DNA from: Fluviicola sp.
GTDB taxonomy: Bacteria; Bacteroidota; Bacteroidia; Flavobacteriales_D; Crocinitomicaceae
Length of the DNA: 64,000 nucleotides
Assembly (NCBI RefSeq): GCF_029266855.1
Contig: NZ_JAQSWB010000003.1
Location: forward strand, 310,001-374,000
Direction of reading: 5' to 3'
In this document: in pieces, positions 9,815 to 20,875 of the stretch
Numbering within the stretch: position 1 is the first letter of the stretch
How the letters are laid out: each line of letters opens with the position of its first letter
The notes under the pieces: model-generated
Database searches by the model: none
Told to the model about the DNA's origin: nothing
Seen by the model: the letters and a program-made list of their open reading frames with translations, nothing else
Program-made: the position numbers and the translations under genes

Positions 9815-10333
9815 ATGGCAGCAATTATAGGAAATAGAGTAAAAGCCTCTGATATAGAGCTTAAAGATAAATTGGTATCTGTGAACCGTGTGACTAAAGT
9901 AACAAAAGGTGGTCGTACATTCAGTTTCTCAGCTATCGTAGTTGTTGGGGATGAAAACGGTATCGTAGGTCATGGTCTTGGAAAGGCAAAAGAAGTAACA
10001 GAAGCGATTACAAAAGGAATCGATGATGCGAAAAAGAACCTTATTAAAGTTCCGATCTTACGAGGTACAGTTCCTCACGCTCAAAAAGGAAAATTCGGTG
10101 GTGCAGAAGTTTTATTGAAACCTGCAACAAATGGTACAGGAGTTATCGCTGGTGGTGCGATGCGTGCAGTTTTAGAATCTGTAGGTGTTCACAACGTATT
10201 GGCAAAATCTCAAGGATCATCCAATCCACATAACGTTGTTAAAGCAACAATCAATGCATTGGCGTCTATGCGCGATGCAGCAGCTGTTGCACGTCAACGT
10301 GGAATTAGTATGGACAAAGTGTTTAACGGTTAA
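9815..10333 (+). CDS. rpsE: 30S ribosomal protein S5
   Basis: Accuracy protein at the mRNA entry site. 172 aa. The N-terminal double-stranded RNA-binding-like domain shows [19 protein letters not shown] (about residues 45-63), and the C-terminal fold shows [19 protein letters not shown]. It starts 5 bases after rplR. Confidence 0.98.
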   Translation: MAAIIGNRVKASDIELKDKLVSVNRVTKVTKGGRTFSFSAIVVVGDENGIVGHGLGKAKEVTEAITKGIDDAKKNLIKVPILRGTVPHAQKGKFGGAEVLLKPATNGTGVIAGGAMRAVLESVGVHNVLAKSQGSSNPHNVVKATINALASMRDAAAVARQRGISMDKVFNG

Positions 10334-10344
10334 TAAAAAATAGT

Positions 10345-10521
10345 ATGGCAACAATTAAAATAAAACAAGTTCGCAGTGCTATCAAACGCCCGGCTCGTCA
10401 GAAAAAGACGATCATTGCGTTAGGATTTAGCCGTTTGAACCAAGTAATTGAGAAAGAAGCAACTCCGCAAATTCTTGGCATGATCAAGAAAGTTGAGCAT
10501 TTGGTACAAGTTGTAGATTAA
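10345..10521 (+). CDS. rpmD: 50S ribosomal protein L30
   Basis: 58-codon gene between rpsE and rplO. The translation starts MATIKIKQVRSAIKRP and contains LGFSRLNQVIEKEATPQILG followed by a C-terminal KKVEHLVQVVD, which fits the bacterial L30 family in length and pattern (short lysine/arginine-rich start, KVxHLV-type end). Order rpsE-rpmD-rplO is the conserved one. Confidence 0.95.
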   Translation: MATIKIKQVRSAIKRPARQKKTIIALGFSRLNQVIEKEATPQILGMIKKVEHLVQVVD

Positions 10522-10541
10522 TACTTTAAAACGAATTATCC

Positions 10542-10988
10542 ATGAATTTAAATAATTTAACGCCTGCGAAAGGATCCGTTCTATCTGATAAGAGAATTGG
10601 TCGTGGACACGGTTCTGGTGGCGGTGGTACTGCTACGCGCGGTCACAAAGGAGCGAAATCTCGTTCTGGTTATTCTAAGAAAATTGGATTCGAAGGGGGA
10701 CAAATGCCGTTACAACGACGTGTTCCTAAGTTCGGATTCAAAAACATCAACAGAGTTGAATACAAAGCAATCAATTTGGATGCTATTCAATCTATTGTTG
10801 AACGTAAGAATATAACTGATATTACTATCGAAGTACTACGTGAAAACGGTTTGGTATCTCGCAATGACCTGGTAAAAATCCTTGGTCGCGGAGAGCTTAA
10901 AACTAAAGTAACAGTAAGTGCTCACAAGTTTTCTTCTTCTGCAAAAGCAGGAATTGAAGCTCAAGGTGGTAGTATTTCAGAAATCTAA
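10542..10988 (+). CDS. rplO: 50S ribosomal protein L15
   Basis: Late-assembly protein with a long glycine- and arginine-rich N-terminal extension that threads into 23S rRNA. 148 aa. LTPAKGSVLSDKRIGRGHG and GFEGGQMPLQRRVPKFGF are diagnostic. It is followed by a 23-base T-rich spacer before secY. Confidence 0.98.
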   Translation: MNLNNLTPAKGSVLSDKRIGRGHGSGGGGTATRGHKGAKSRSGYSKKIGFEGGQMPLQRRVPKFGFKNINRVEYKAINLDAIQSIVERKNITDITIEVLRENGLVSRNDLVKILGRGELKTKVTVSAHKFSSSAKAGIEAQGGSISEI

Positions 10989-10989
10989 T

Positions 10990-10997
10990 TAACTTTG
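10990..10997 (+). promoter_or_regulatory. Possible -7 element upstream of secY
   Basis: TAACTTTG matches the Bacteroidota -7 consensus TAnnTTTG and lies 14 bases before the secY ATG. No good TTTG/TTG is seen 17-23 bases upstream, so an internal promoter for secY and the genes after it is only a possibility. Confidence 0.3.
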
Positions 10998-11011
10998 CCG
11001 ACATTTTTTTT

Positions 11012-12364
11012 ATGAAACGGTTTATACAAAACATAAAAAACATCTGGAAAGTAGAAGAGTTAAGGAAGCGTATCTTATTGACGCTTTTCTTAATTCTTGT
11101 ATACCGTATCGGATCGTTTATCATGTTACCTGGCGTGAATGCTGAGGCTGTAATGGCTAATGCATCCAGCAAAGGAGGTGACAACGTGCTTGAATCATTG
11201 TTATCGATGTTCTCAGGGGGTGGATTTACCAACGTGTCAATCATGGCACTGGGGATCATGCCTTACATTAGTGCATCGATTATTATGCAATTACTGGGAA
11301 TGGCTGTACCGGCTGTTCAGAAAATGCAGAACGAAGGTGAATCTGGCAGAAAACAAATCAATACGTATACTCGCGTACTTACAATTATAATTTGTGCTGT
11401 TCAGGCACCAAGTTATATTTCATTGTATGCGTCTAGTATTAAAGGTGCATTGCCTGCCGATCAATCCATGTTATGGTGGACAACGGCAGTGTCTTGTATG
11501 GTTGCCGGTTCAATGTTTGCTGTATGGTTAGGTGAGCGCATTACAGATAAGGGAATTGGGAATGGTATTTCATTATTGATTACCGTAGGGATCTTATCCC
11601 GTCTCCCATCGTCTTTCCTTGCTGAAATGGCTGCTAACAAAGATTTCCCGCTTAAGATTGTTTTGGAGATCATCGTATTCATGCTTATTGTACTTGGAAC
11701 AATCCTTATTGTTCAGGGGGTACGTAAAGTTCCTTTAAACACTGCAAAACGTGTTGTAGGAGCAAGAGCTGTGGATGAGCAGGGTGCCAGAAATTATTTG
11801 CCTTTGAAGGTGAATGCTTCAGGTGTAATGCCAATCATTTTCGCCCAGGCGATTATGACTATTCCCGTGATGATTTTCTCTCAGCAAGATCCCAAAGGGG
11901 GAGGAAGTGTTATTCAATATGCTTTAGGTGATACACATGGTATTCCTTATAACGCATTGTTGGCGCTTTTGATTATCGTATTTACGTACTTCTACACTGC
12001 AATTATGATCAACCCACGTAAAATGGCTGATGATTTAAAGCGCAGTGGAGGCTTTATCCCGGGTGTTCGCCCAGGAGATGAGACTGCTGAGTATATCGAC
12101 TCGCTGGTATCCCGCATTACTTTGCCAGGATCTATGTTCCTTGCATTGATTGCAATCCTGCCTTCGATAGCATATGCTTGTAATATTACTTCTGGTTTTG
12201 AGTATTTCTTCGGAGGAACTTCGTTGTTAATCATGGTGGGAGTAGTTTTAGATACCCTTCAACAAATTGAGTCTTATTTATTGAATCGTCATATGGATGG
12301 TTTGATGGAAGGTTCACGAGTTAGAGGAAGAAGAAGTGTAAACGAAATGTCATCAGGTTTCTAG
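11012..12364 (+). CDS. secY: Protein translocase subunit SecY
   Basis: Channel subunit of the SecYEG translocon in the inner membrane. 450 aa with about ten hydrophobic segments; the first follows a basic N terminus (LRKRILLTLFLILVYRIGSF). GIGNGISLLITVGIL and ADDLKRSGGFIPGVRPGDET are SecY signatures. It sits in the standard place between rplO and infA. All three secreted cargo proteins in this window would use it before T9SS. Confidence 0.98.
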   Translation: MKRFIQNIKNIWKVEELRKRILLTLFLILVYRIGSFIMLPGVNAEAVMANASSKGGDNVLESLLSMFSGGGFTNVSIMALGIMPYISASIIMQLLGMAVPAVQKMQNEGESGRKQINTYTRVLTIIICAVQAPSYISLYASSIKGALPADQSMLWWTTAVSCMVAGSMFAVWLGERITDKGIGNGISLLITVGILSRLPSSFLAEMAANKDFPLKIVLEIIVFMLIVLGTILIVQGVRKVPLNTAKRVVGARAVDEQGARNYLPLKVNASGVMPIIFAQAIMTIPVMIFSQQDPKGGGSVIQYALGDTHGIPYNALLALLIIVFTYFYTAIMINPRKMADDLKRSGGFIPGVRPGDETAEYIDSLVSRITLPGSMFLALIAILPSIAYACNITSGFEYFFGGTSLLIMVGVVLDTLQQIESYLLNRHMDGLMEGSRVRGRRSVNEMSSGF

Positions 12365-12367
12365 ATT

Positions 12368-12586
12368 ATGGCTAAACAGGCATCAATAGAACAAGACGGA
12401 ACGATCATCGAAGCATTGTCAAATGCAATGTTTCGTGTCGAATTGGAGAATGGACACGTCATTACGGCGCACATTTCAGGAAAAATGAGAATGTTTTACA
12501 TTAAGATTTTACCTGGTGACCGTGTAAAGGTGGAAATGTCTCCATATGATTTAACTAAAGGACGTATTTCTTTCCGCTACAAATAA
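12368..12586 (+). CDS. infA: Translation initiation factor IF-1
   Basis: Single OB-fold protein that occupies the A site during initiation. 72 aa, the standard length. [20 protein letters not shown] and [20 protein letters not shown] are typical. It begins 3 bases after the secY stop codon. Confidence 0.98.
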   Translation: MAKQASIEQDGTIIEALSNAMFRVELENGHVITAHISGKMRMFYIKILPGDRVKVEMSPYDLTKGRISFRYK

Positions 12587-12620
12587 TTTGTAAGAAAGAA
12601 CTCCGATAAAAAAGCAAAAT

Positions 12621-12737
12621 ATGAAAGTAAGAGCTTCAGTAAAAAAACGATCTGTAGATTGCAAGATTGTGAAGAGAAAAGGAAGAGTTTACGTGATTAA
12701 CAAAAAGAATCCTAAACTAAAACAAAGACAAGGGTAA
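12621..12737 (+). CDS. rpmJ: 50S ribosomal protein L36, zinc-free form
   Basis: 38 codons, starting [20 protein letters not shown] and ending [11 protein letters not shown]. The overall L36 pattern is clear, but of the usual CxxC...C...H zinc ligands only one Cys (position 14) is left: the first Cys is Ser, the third is Asn and the His is Leu. This is a non-zinc L36 rather than a broken gene, since the length, frame and flanks are intact. It sits between infA and rpsM as in most bacteria. Confidence 0.95.
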   Translation: MKVRASVKKRSVDCKIVKRKGRVYVINKKNPKLKQRQG

Positions 12738-12739
12738 TT

Positions 12740-13114
12740 ATGGCACGTATCGCAGGTATTGATCTACCAAAAAACAAGAGAGGTGTAATCGGTTTGACAT
12801 ACATCTTTGGAATTGGTCGTAGCACGGCTAAGAAAGTACTAGTTAATAATGGAATTGATGAAAACATCAAAGTACAAGATTGGAATGACGATCAGATTGC
12901 TTTGATTCGTACATCTATTTCAGAGATTAAGACAGAAGGACAATTGCGTTCTGAGATCCAATTGAACATTAAACGTTTGATGGACATCGGATGTACACGT
13001 GGAATTCGTCACCGTGCTGGTCTTCCATTGAGAGGTCAACGTACGAAAAACAACTCTCGTACTAGAAAAGGTAGAAGAAAAACAGTTGCTAACAAGAAAA
13101 AAGCAACTAAATAA
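12740..13114 (+). CDS. rpsM: 30S ribosomal protein S13
   Basis: Head protein contacting P-site tRNA and the large subunit. 124 aa. [19 protein letters not shown] and the C-terminal [20 protein letters not shown] are diagnostic; the tail NKKKATK is basic. First gene of the alpha group, starting 2 bases after rpmJ. Confidence 0.98.
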   Translation: MARIAGIDLPKNKRGVIGLTYIFGIGRSTAKKVLVNNGIDENIKVQDWNDDQIALIRTSISEIKTEGQLRSEIQLNIKRLMDIGCTRGIRHRAGLPLRGQRTKNNSRTRKGRRKTVANKKKATK

Positions 13115-13123
13115 TAGTTAGAA

Positions 13124-13510
13124 ATGGCAAAAGCAAATCAAAAGAAGAAGAAAAACGTCAAAGTAGACGCGGCGGGTGAAGCGCATATTCAAGCTACCTT
13201 CAACAACGTGATTATTTCTTTGACGAACAACGCAGGTCAAGTTATTTCTTGGTCTTCCGCTGGAAAAATGGGCTTCAAAGGTTCTAAAAAGAACACTCCA
13301 TATGCTGCACAAATTGCTGCTGAGGATGCATCTAAAGAAGCACATGACTTCGGATTACGTAGAGTGCGTGTATTTGTGAAGGGACCAGGTGCTGGTCGTG
13401 AATCAGCAATACGTGCGATTCACAATCATGGTATCGAGGTAATCGAGATCATTGATGTAACTCCACTTCCGCACAATGGTTGTCGTCCACCAAAAAGACG
13501 TCGCGTTTAA
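13124..13510 (+). CDS. rpsK: 30S ribosomal protein S11
   Basis: Platform protein near the E site. 128 aa. [37 protein letters not shown] and the C-terminal [12 protein letters not shown] identify it. It is followed by an 84-base spacer with an inverted repeat and a possible short leader frame before rpsD. Confidence 0.98.
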   Translation: MAKANQKKKKNVKVDAAGEAHIQATFNNVIISLTNNAGQVISWSSAGKMGFKGSKKNTPYAAQIAAEDASKEAHDFGLRRVRVFVKGPGAGRESAIRAIHNHGIEVIEIIDVTPLPHNGCRPPKRRRV

Positions 13511-13528
13511 TAATAGTAATTTAATCTT

Positions 13529-13579
13529 AAGGGGAAAAAATGATTATCGAAGGACAAGCCTTAATTCATAATCCCCCTT
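13529..13579 (+). promoter_or_regulatory. Structured rpsK-rpsD spacer with possible leader ORF
   Basis: AAGGGG at 13529-13534 can pair with CCCCTT near 13574-13579, enclosing a smaller AAGG/CCTT stem. An ATG at 13540, six bases after the AAGGGG (which looks like a Shine-Dalgarno sequence, rare in this window), opens 17 codons that end with TAG at 13591-13593, one base before the rpsD ATG. Whether it is translated or only structural cannot be told. Confidence 0.4.
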
Positions 13580-13594
13580 TTATAGTTTTATAGT

Positions 13595-14206
13595 ATGGCA
13601 AGATATACAGGCCCAAAATCGAAAATTGCCCGTCGTTTTCGCGACCCAATTTTCGGTCCAGATAAATCTCTGGACAAAAGACAGTACGGACCGGGACAAC
13701 ACGGACCGAACAAACGTAGAGGAGGAAAACAATCGGAATATGCGATTCAGTTAACTGAAAAGCAAAAAGCGAAGTACACTTACGGAATTTTAGAGCGTCA
13801 ATTCTCTAATTTGTTTAAAAAAGCACAACGCATGAAAGGTATTACAGGTGAAAACTTGTTGCAATTATGTGAAATGCGTTTAGATAACACTGTATTCCGT
13901 TTAGGAATTGCTCCTTCTCGTCGTGCTGCTCGTCAGTTGGTAACTCACAGACACATTGTAGTAAATGGTGATGTGGTAAACATTCCATCTTATACTTTAC
14001 GTATCGGAGATGTTGTAAGCGTTCGTGAAAAGTCAAAATCGTTAGAAGCAATTACTTCTTCGTTGACTACATCAACAAACAAGCGTTACGATTGGTTAGA
14101 TTGGGATTCAGCTTCAAAAACCGGAAAGTTCTTAAGCATTCCTTCTCGTGATATGATTCCTGAGAATATCAAGGAACAATTAATCGTCGAATTATACTCT
14201 AAGTAA
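13595..14206 (+). CDS. rpsD: 30S ribosomal protein S4, zinc-free form
   Basis: Nucleates 30S assembly and, in E. coli, represses the alpha operon. 203 aa. [20 protein letters not shown] lacks the N-terminal Cys ligands of zinc-binding S4. The S4 RNA-binding domain shows [20 protein letters not shown] around residue 95. The Trp-containing segment YDWLDWDS is typical of the family. Both flanking spacers carry inverted repeats. Confidence 0.98.
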   Translation: MARYTGPKSKIARRFRDPIFGPDKSLDKRQYGPGQHGPNKRRGGKQSEYAIQLTEKQKAKYTYGILERQFSNLFKKAQRMKGITGENLLQLCEMRLDNTVFRLGIAPSRRAARQLVTHRHIVVNGDVVNIPSYTLRIGDVVSVREKSKSLEAITSSLTTSTNKRYDWLDWDSASKTGKFLSIPSRDMIPENIKEQLIVELYSK

Positions 14207-14221
14207 TAAATCATATTGAAG

Positions 14222-14275
14222 CACAGCTAAAGGGTTTGATTGACTTTCTTCAATCTTTCAAACCGCGCAACTGTG
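14222..14275 (+). repeat. Nested inverted repeat in the rpsD-rpoA spacer
   Basis: Three arms nest: CACAG (14222-14226) with CTGTG (14271-14275), GGTTT (14233-14237) with AAACC (14260-14264), and GATTGA (14238-14243) with TCAATC (14250-14255). The loop is CTTTCT. No T-run follows, so read-through into rpoA is expected; it may be an RNA control or processing element. Confidence 0.55.
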
Positions 14276-14297
14276 AAACAATTAAAAGAAGAAAAAA

Positions 14298-15290
14298 ATG
14301 GCAATTTTAGATTTTCAAAAGCCTGACAAGGTAATAATGATTCAGTCGGATGAGCGCAAGGGACAATTTGAATTTCGTCCTCTTGAACCTGGCTATGGAA
14401 TTACAGTAGGAAACGCATTGCGTCGTATCTTACTTTCTTCTTTAGAAGGTTATGCTATTTCTTCTGTGCGTATCGAAGGTGTAGACCACGAGTTCGCAAC
14501 GTTGAAAGGTATCGTTGAAGACGTAACTGAAATCGTATTGAATTTGAAACAAGTTCGCTTCAAACAACAAATCGAAGGTACAGATAACGAAACAGTTGTT
14601 GTTTCTATATCCGGCCAAGATAAGTTGACTGCTGGTGACTTAGGTAAATTCACTTCCGGATTCCAGGTTTTGAACCCGGATTTAGTGATCTGTAACATGG
14701 AATCTTCTGTGAAATTGGAGATGGAACTTACAATCGTTAAAGGTCGTGGTTACCTTCCTGCTGAAGAGAACAAAACAGGTAATTCACCATTTGGAACGAT
14801 TTTTATCGATTCAATTTTTACTCCGGTTGTAAACGTTAAATACACGATTGAAAATTACCGTGTAGAACAAAAAACGGATTACGAGAAACTGGTTTTGGAA
14901 TTGACTACAGATGGTTCAATTCATCCGAAAGATGCCTTGAAAGAAGCTGCAAAAATCTTGATCCATCACTTTATGTTGTTCTCAGATGAGCGTATCACTT
15001 TAGATAGTGAGGTGAAATCTGAAACTGAAGAGTTTGATGAGACATCTTTGCATATGCGTCAATTGTTGAAAACAAAATTAGTGGATATGGACCTTTCGGT
15101 TCGTGCTCTAAATTGTTTGAAAGCAGCAGATGTTGAAACACTTGGTGACTTGGTTTCTTACAACAAGAACGACTTATTGAAGTTCCGTAACTTCGGTAAG
15201 AAATCATTGACTGAATTGGAAGACTTAGTAGATTCTAAAGGATTGAACTTCGGAATGAATGTAGCTAAGTACAAATTAGATAAAGACTAG
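14298..15290 (+). CDS. rpoA: DNA-directed RNA polymerase subunit alpha
   Basis: Scaffold for RNA polymerase assembly. 330 aa. The N-terminal domain has [20 protein letters not shown] (about residues 31-50) and the assembly region up to residue 230. A Glu-rich linker leads to the C-terminal domain, where [15 protein letters not shown]-like and [17 protein letters not shown] segments form the DNA-binding helix-hairpin-helix. It has the conserved position between rpsD and rplQ. Confidence 0.98.
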   Translation: MAILDFQKPDKVIMIQSDERKGQFEFRPLEPGYGITVGNALRRILLSSLEGYAISSVRIEGVDHEFATLKGIVEDVTEIVLNLKQVRFKQQIEGTDNETVVVSISGQDKLTAGDLGKFTSGFQVLNPDLVICNMESSVKLEMELTIVKGRGYLPAEENKTGNSPFGTIFIDSIFTPVVNVKYTIENYRVEQKTDYEKLVLELTTDGSIHPKDALKEAAKILIHHFMLFSDERITLDSEVKSETEEFDETSLHMRQLLKTKLVDMDLSVRALNCLKAADVETLGDLVSYNKNDLLKFRNFGKKSLTELEDLVDSKGLNFGMNVAKYKLDKD

Positions 15291-15326
15291 AATCGCAGAT
15301 ACAATTTAATAATGTCGTAATAGGTG

Positions 15327-15354
15327 GTAAGAACGATGCGATTATAGTTCTTAC
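15327..15354 (+). repeat. Stem-loop in the rpoA-rplQ spacer
   Basis: GTAAGAAC (15327-15334) and GTTCTTAC (15347-15354) form a perfect 8-bp stem with a 12-base loop; GGT and ACC just outside can extend it past a small bulge. No T-run follows. It lies 30 bases before the rplQ ATG. Confidence 0.55.
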
Positions 15355-15383
15355 TAACCGTTACTTACGAAATTTCAAGAAAA

Positions 15384-15962
15384 ATGAGACACGGTAAAAA
15401 ATTCAATCATTTAGGTAGAAAAACTGCGCACAGAGGTGCAATGTTGTCTAATATGGCTTGTTCGTTAATCGAACACAAACGTATTTCAACTACAATCGCT
15501 AAAGCAAAAGCTTTGCGTGTATATGTTGAACCTATTTTGACTAAATCAAAAGACGATACAACACACAATCGTCGTACAACTTTCTCTTACTTAAAAAGTA
15601 AAGAAGCTGTTACTGAGCTTTTCAGAACAATTGCTCCGAAAATTGCTGACCGTCCGGGAGGATACACTCGTATTATCCGTACAGGTTACCGTTTAGGTGA
15701 TAACGCTGAAATGTGTTTGATCGAGTTGGTTGACTTCAATGAAGTTTACACAGCTGGTGAGAAGAAAACAACAACACGTCGTTCTCGTCGTGGTGGTTCA
15801 ACTGCTAAGAAAGCGGATGCAGCTCCGGTTGCTGAAGTAGCAGAAGAAGCAGTAGTTGTTGAAGAAGTGAAAGCGGAAGAAGTTGCTCCGGCAACAGAAA
15901 CACCTGCTGAAAACAACGAAAAAACTGACGAAACTTCAACAGAAGAGTCGGAAGAAAAATAA
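15384..15962 (+). CDS. rplQ: 50S ribosomal protein L17 with acidic C-terminal tail
   Basis: Tunnel-exit rim protein. The first 120 or so residues are ordinary L17 ([35 protein letters not shown]). The remaining 70 residues are a low-complexity tail: a short basic stretch ([10 protein letters not shown]) followed by an Ala/Val/Glu-rich acidic run ending TSTEESEEK. Total 192 aa against about 120-130 in many bacteria. Tails of this kind are likely disordered. Last gene of the cluster, with a strong terminator 20 bases after the stop. Confidence 0.97.
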   Translation: MRHGKKFNHLGRKTAHRGAMLSNMACSLIEHKRISTTIAKAKALRVYVEPILTKSKDDTTHNRRTTFSYLKSKEAVTELFRTIAPKIADRPGGYTRIIRTGYRLGDNAEMCLIELVDFNEVYTAGEKKTTTRRSRRGGSTAKKADAAPVAEVAEEAVVVEEVKAEEVAPATETPAENNEKTDETSTEESEEK

Positions 15963-15981
15963 GATTTTCGAATCGGAAAGG

Positions 15982-16016
15982 AATGGACAGTAAGTAATTA
16001 CTGTCCATTTTTTTTT
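15982..16016 (+). terminator. Intrinsic terminator of the ribosomal protein cluster
   Basis: A perfect 12-bp stem (15982-15993 with 15998-16009, core TGGACAGTAA/TTACTGTCCA) with a GTAA loop, followed by a run of nine T. The clearest terminator in the first 16 kb. Confidence 0.93.
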
Positions 16017-16048
16017 GGATATTTGTATAACCATTATATAAAAGTCTT

Positions 16049-17722
16049 ATGAAACAATTTTACTTAATTGCAACTTTATTTTGTTCCCTGATTGCTAATG
16101 TTGGTTTTAGCCAGGAGACAGGACAAAAGAAACCCTTTAGTTCCACACAACACCTTTCGCCTGGACATTCAACAAACAAATCCACTTCATGTGGTGTTGA
16201 TACGATTGTCTATCCTTATTTGAAAGAACTTACTTTTGCTTCGCCTTCCGATTCTTTCTTCGTAGATGCGATGGTTGGAAATGTTCGTACAGCGGCTCAG
16301 GCATATCATATAGATGATCAAATCCAGATTCACGGTGTACAATTTTGGGGTGGAGCATACAGTACTTCCTCCGCACCTCAAACTCTGCAGGTTCGTGCCT
16401 ACCTGTATTCGGTTGATGCCAGCAATATGCCGTTAGTAAAGCTTGATTCTGCTGATGTAAACATTACGAATACGTATGATTATTATGAGGCGATTTTTGC
16501 AACACCTTACGTTTATGGCCAGAATTTCGCAGTTGCAGTGAGATCCGTACCGAATGACACGCTGGCTGTGATAACAAATAACGCAGGCAATACATGGACT
16601 GCTACTAATTATGGGGAAAGCCTTTCCTGGCGTCGTTTCGGATCAGGTGCGTGGAACGCGACATTGGCCTTTTTCGGTCAGGATCTGGAATATATGATCT
16701 TTCCAATCGTAAGCTATGATATCACTGCCGATTTCACTTCAGATGATCCAAGTTGTACGAATACGGTATCTGAATTTTACAGTACCTCCTCTTCCAATCT
16801 GGGCAACCGGATGTTGAACCTCAACGCCTTTGATGCTTACTGGAATATTGCGACAGCAGACTCGACCTTTACCTGGACGAATAACAGTATGGAGCAAATC
16901 GGTGAAGAAGCAACTTATACGTTTACATCACCAGGAGTAGAGACGATATCCCTGACAGCCGAAGTGCAGGGTTATTATACCAGCTGTTCGGATACATATT
17001 CGGATAGTATTATTGTGACTGAAGTGCCTGTTGCACAAACGAATCCTTCAACTCCAATCGTTATTTGTGACGGTGAGATTGCAGAGATATCGGCGCTGCC
17101 TTCAACAGGGGTAAGTTATCAATGGCTTATGGATAGTGTTGCGGAAGTTGATTCTACAAATGCGAATTATTCTACCGGTATAGCAGGTGGTTATGCTGTT
17201 ATTACCTCAAATATTTGTGGTACCGACACGAGTGATGTGGTGAATGTTGTCGTTAATCCATTACCGCCAACACCAATCATTACCGAGTCCGGAGTATTTT
17301 TAATTGCTTCACCGGCCGGTGGGGTGTACCAATGGTATTTGGATGGAGCAGAAATTCTCGGAGAAACGAATGACTCTCTTACTGTTCTGCAAAACGGTAC
17401 TTATACAGTGGTTGTAACCAATGCATTCGATTGCTCTTCTGAATCTGCAAACTTCGAAGTCGATTATGTCAGTTTAGCGGAAAATTCCCTGGATTTGATT
17501 TCTGTTTTCCCAAATCCTTCTTCCGGTCAATTTACTATTAAAGCGAAGACCAGCGGATTGATTTCAATTACTACTTCTGAAGGGAAACTTATTCATTCAG
17601 AACAATTGAGTGAAAACTCAGACATGTCAATTAATCTTTCCGAATACGGAAGCGCGGTATACTTTATCCGTTATTACGGAGAGGAAGGAGAGACAAGACT
17701 TCGTCTCGTTGTAAGTAAATAA
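16049..17722 (+). CDS. Secreted protein with Ig-like domains and type A T9SS sorting domain
   Basis: 557 aa. A signal peptide (MKQFYLIATLFCSLIANVGF, cut near SQ) leads to export by Sec. Residues 45-245 form a domain I do not recognise. A PKD/Ig-like region follows (FTSDDPSCTNTVSEFYS), then two Ig-like modules with the Trp of VSYQWLMDS and GVYQWYLDGAEI. The last 80 residues are a type A T9SS sorting domain (LISVFPNPSSGQFTIKA ... VYFIRYY), normally removed as the protein is attached to or released from the cell surface. Function unknown. Stands alone between two terminators. Confidence 0.85.
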   Translation: MKQFYLIATLFCSLIANVGFSQETGQKKPFSSTQHLSPGHSTNKSTSCGVDTIVYPYLKELTFASPSDSFFVDAMVGNVRTAAQAYHIDDQIQIHGVQFWGGAYSTSSAPQTLQVRAYLYSVDASNMPLVKLDSADVNITNTYDYYEAIFATPYVYGQNFAVAVRSVPNDTLAVITNNAGNTWTATNYGESLSWRRFGSGAWNATLAFFGQDLEYMIFPIVSYDITADFTSDDPSCTNTVSEFYSTSSSNLGNRMLNLNAFDAYWNIATADSTFTWTNNSMEQIGEEATYTFTSPGVETISLTAEVQGYYTSCSDTYSDSIIVTEVPVAQTNPSTPIVICDGEIAEISALPSTGVSYQWLMDSVAEVDSTNANYSTGIAGGYAVITSNICGTDTSDVVNVVVNPLPPTPIITESGVFLIASPAGGVYQWYLDGAEILGETNDSLTVLQNGTYTVVVTNAFDCSSESANFEVDYVSLAENSLDLISVFPNPSSGQFTIKAKTSGLISITTSEGKLIHSEQLSENSDMSINLSEYGSAVYFIRYYGEEGETRLRLVVSK

Positions 17723-17809
17723 GATCCATATAAGATAGGTCTTAAGTACCGAGCTGTAAGCATTTTTATCCGACCTGATGTTTTAAAAAAAACTCATCTT
17801 TCCAGACAT

Positions 17810-17840
17810 GCCCTCTTATTACAAGGGGGCTTCATTTATT
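17810..17840 (+). terminator. Terminator downstream of the 557-aa T9SS cargo gene
   Basis: GCCCTCTT (17810-17817), loop ATTAC, AAGGGGGC (17823-17830): 8 bp with one G-T pair, followed by the T-rich TTCATTTATTT. It lies 88 bases after the stop codon and 38 bases before the carA -7 element. Confidence 0.7.
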
Positions 17841-17877
17841 TCATGAATGAAATTCGTGAGAAATGGTTTTTTAATCC

Positions 17878-17885
17878 TAATTTTG
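17878..17885 (+). promoter_or_regulatory. -7 promoter element of carA
   Basis: TAATTTTG matches TAnnTTTG exactly and ends 17 bases before the ATG at 17903. The -33 box is weak (TTCG at 17853-17856). The element lies inside an in-frame upstream extension of the gene, which supports starting carA at 17903 and not at the ATG at 17843. Confidence 0.6.
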
Positions 17886-17902
17886 CAGAAAATTATCATT
17901 GC

Positions 17903-20351
<2,449 letters not shown>

Positions 20352-20382
20352 GTATAAAAAATAGGAATCATCTGATTATTGA

Positions 20383-20411
20383 GGGAGTTCGCCGAAGCGA
20401 GCTCCCTTTTT
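20383..20411 (+). terminator. Intrinsic terminator after eno
   Basis: GGGAGTTCGC (20383-20392), loop CGAA, GCGAGCTCCC (20397-20406): a 10-bp stem with one G-T pair, followed by five T. Confidence 0.9.
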
Positions 20412-20508
20412 CTTTTATATTTTAACAAAATGTTTATAATTAGTGTGTTTTTATGAAGTGAAAGCAACCAAATTGTTTTTAAATCGTTTACAAATCAAAG
20501 CACTAATT

Positions 20509-20871
20509 ATGAAGAATTTAATATTAAGTTTTGTTTTTGCGATGTTTGCCTTGTGGGGGAACACTCAAACCACTACTTCCCCAACAAATGCACCTGCTTT
20601 CTTTGCTCAATGTATGGTGAATTTGAACAATCAAAACGATTTGACAACATTGGAAAATCAATTGCGATCCATACCTTATGTTAGCGTAGTTCGAGTTGAT
20701 GTTCCAACACACAGGTTGTTCTTAGTTACAAAAGATATCAGCAGCTTTACAGCGGCAGAATTTACATCCTGGATGGGAAGCTACTCTTCCTCTTACAGTT
20801 GCCTTCAAATAGGCTTACAAGGAGTAGATCCAATCAATCCATATCCATTTACTAATTGTTCTGAAAACTAA
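20509..20871 (+). CDS. Small secreted protein, unknown function
   Basis: 120 aa from the ATG at 20509 (MKNLILSFVFAMFALWGNTQ is a good signal peptide; an in-frame ATG at 20443 would bury it). The mature part alternates strands and helices (LENQLRSIPYVSVVRVDVPT, RLFLVTKDISSFTAAEF) in a way that resembles small ferredoxin-like folds such as HMA domains, but no metal-binding CxxC is present. It ends 4 bases before the 871-aa surface protein gene, so the two are almost certainly co-transcribed. No sorting domain is present. Family not recognised. Confidence 0.75.
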   Translation: MKNLILSFVFAMFALWGNTQTTTSPTNAPAFFAQCMVNLNNQNDLTTLENQLRSIPYVSVVRVDVPTHRLFLVTKDISSFTAAEFTSWMGSYSSSYSCLQIGLQGVDPINPYPFTNCSEN

Positions 20872-20875
20872 TCCG

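Noticed and set aside
12621-12737. L36 as a degraded gene because of missing zinc ligands
   Set aside because: The frame, length, basic pattern and operon position are intact, and zinc-free L36 is a known form.
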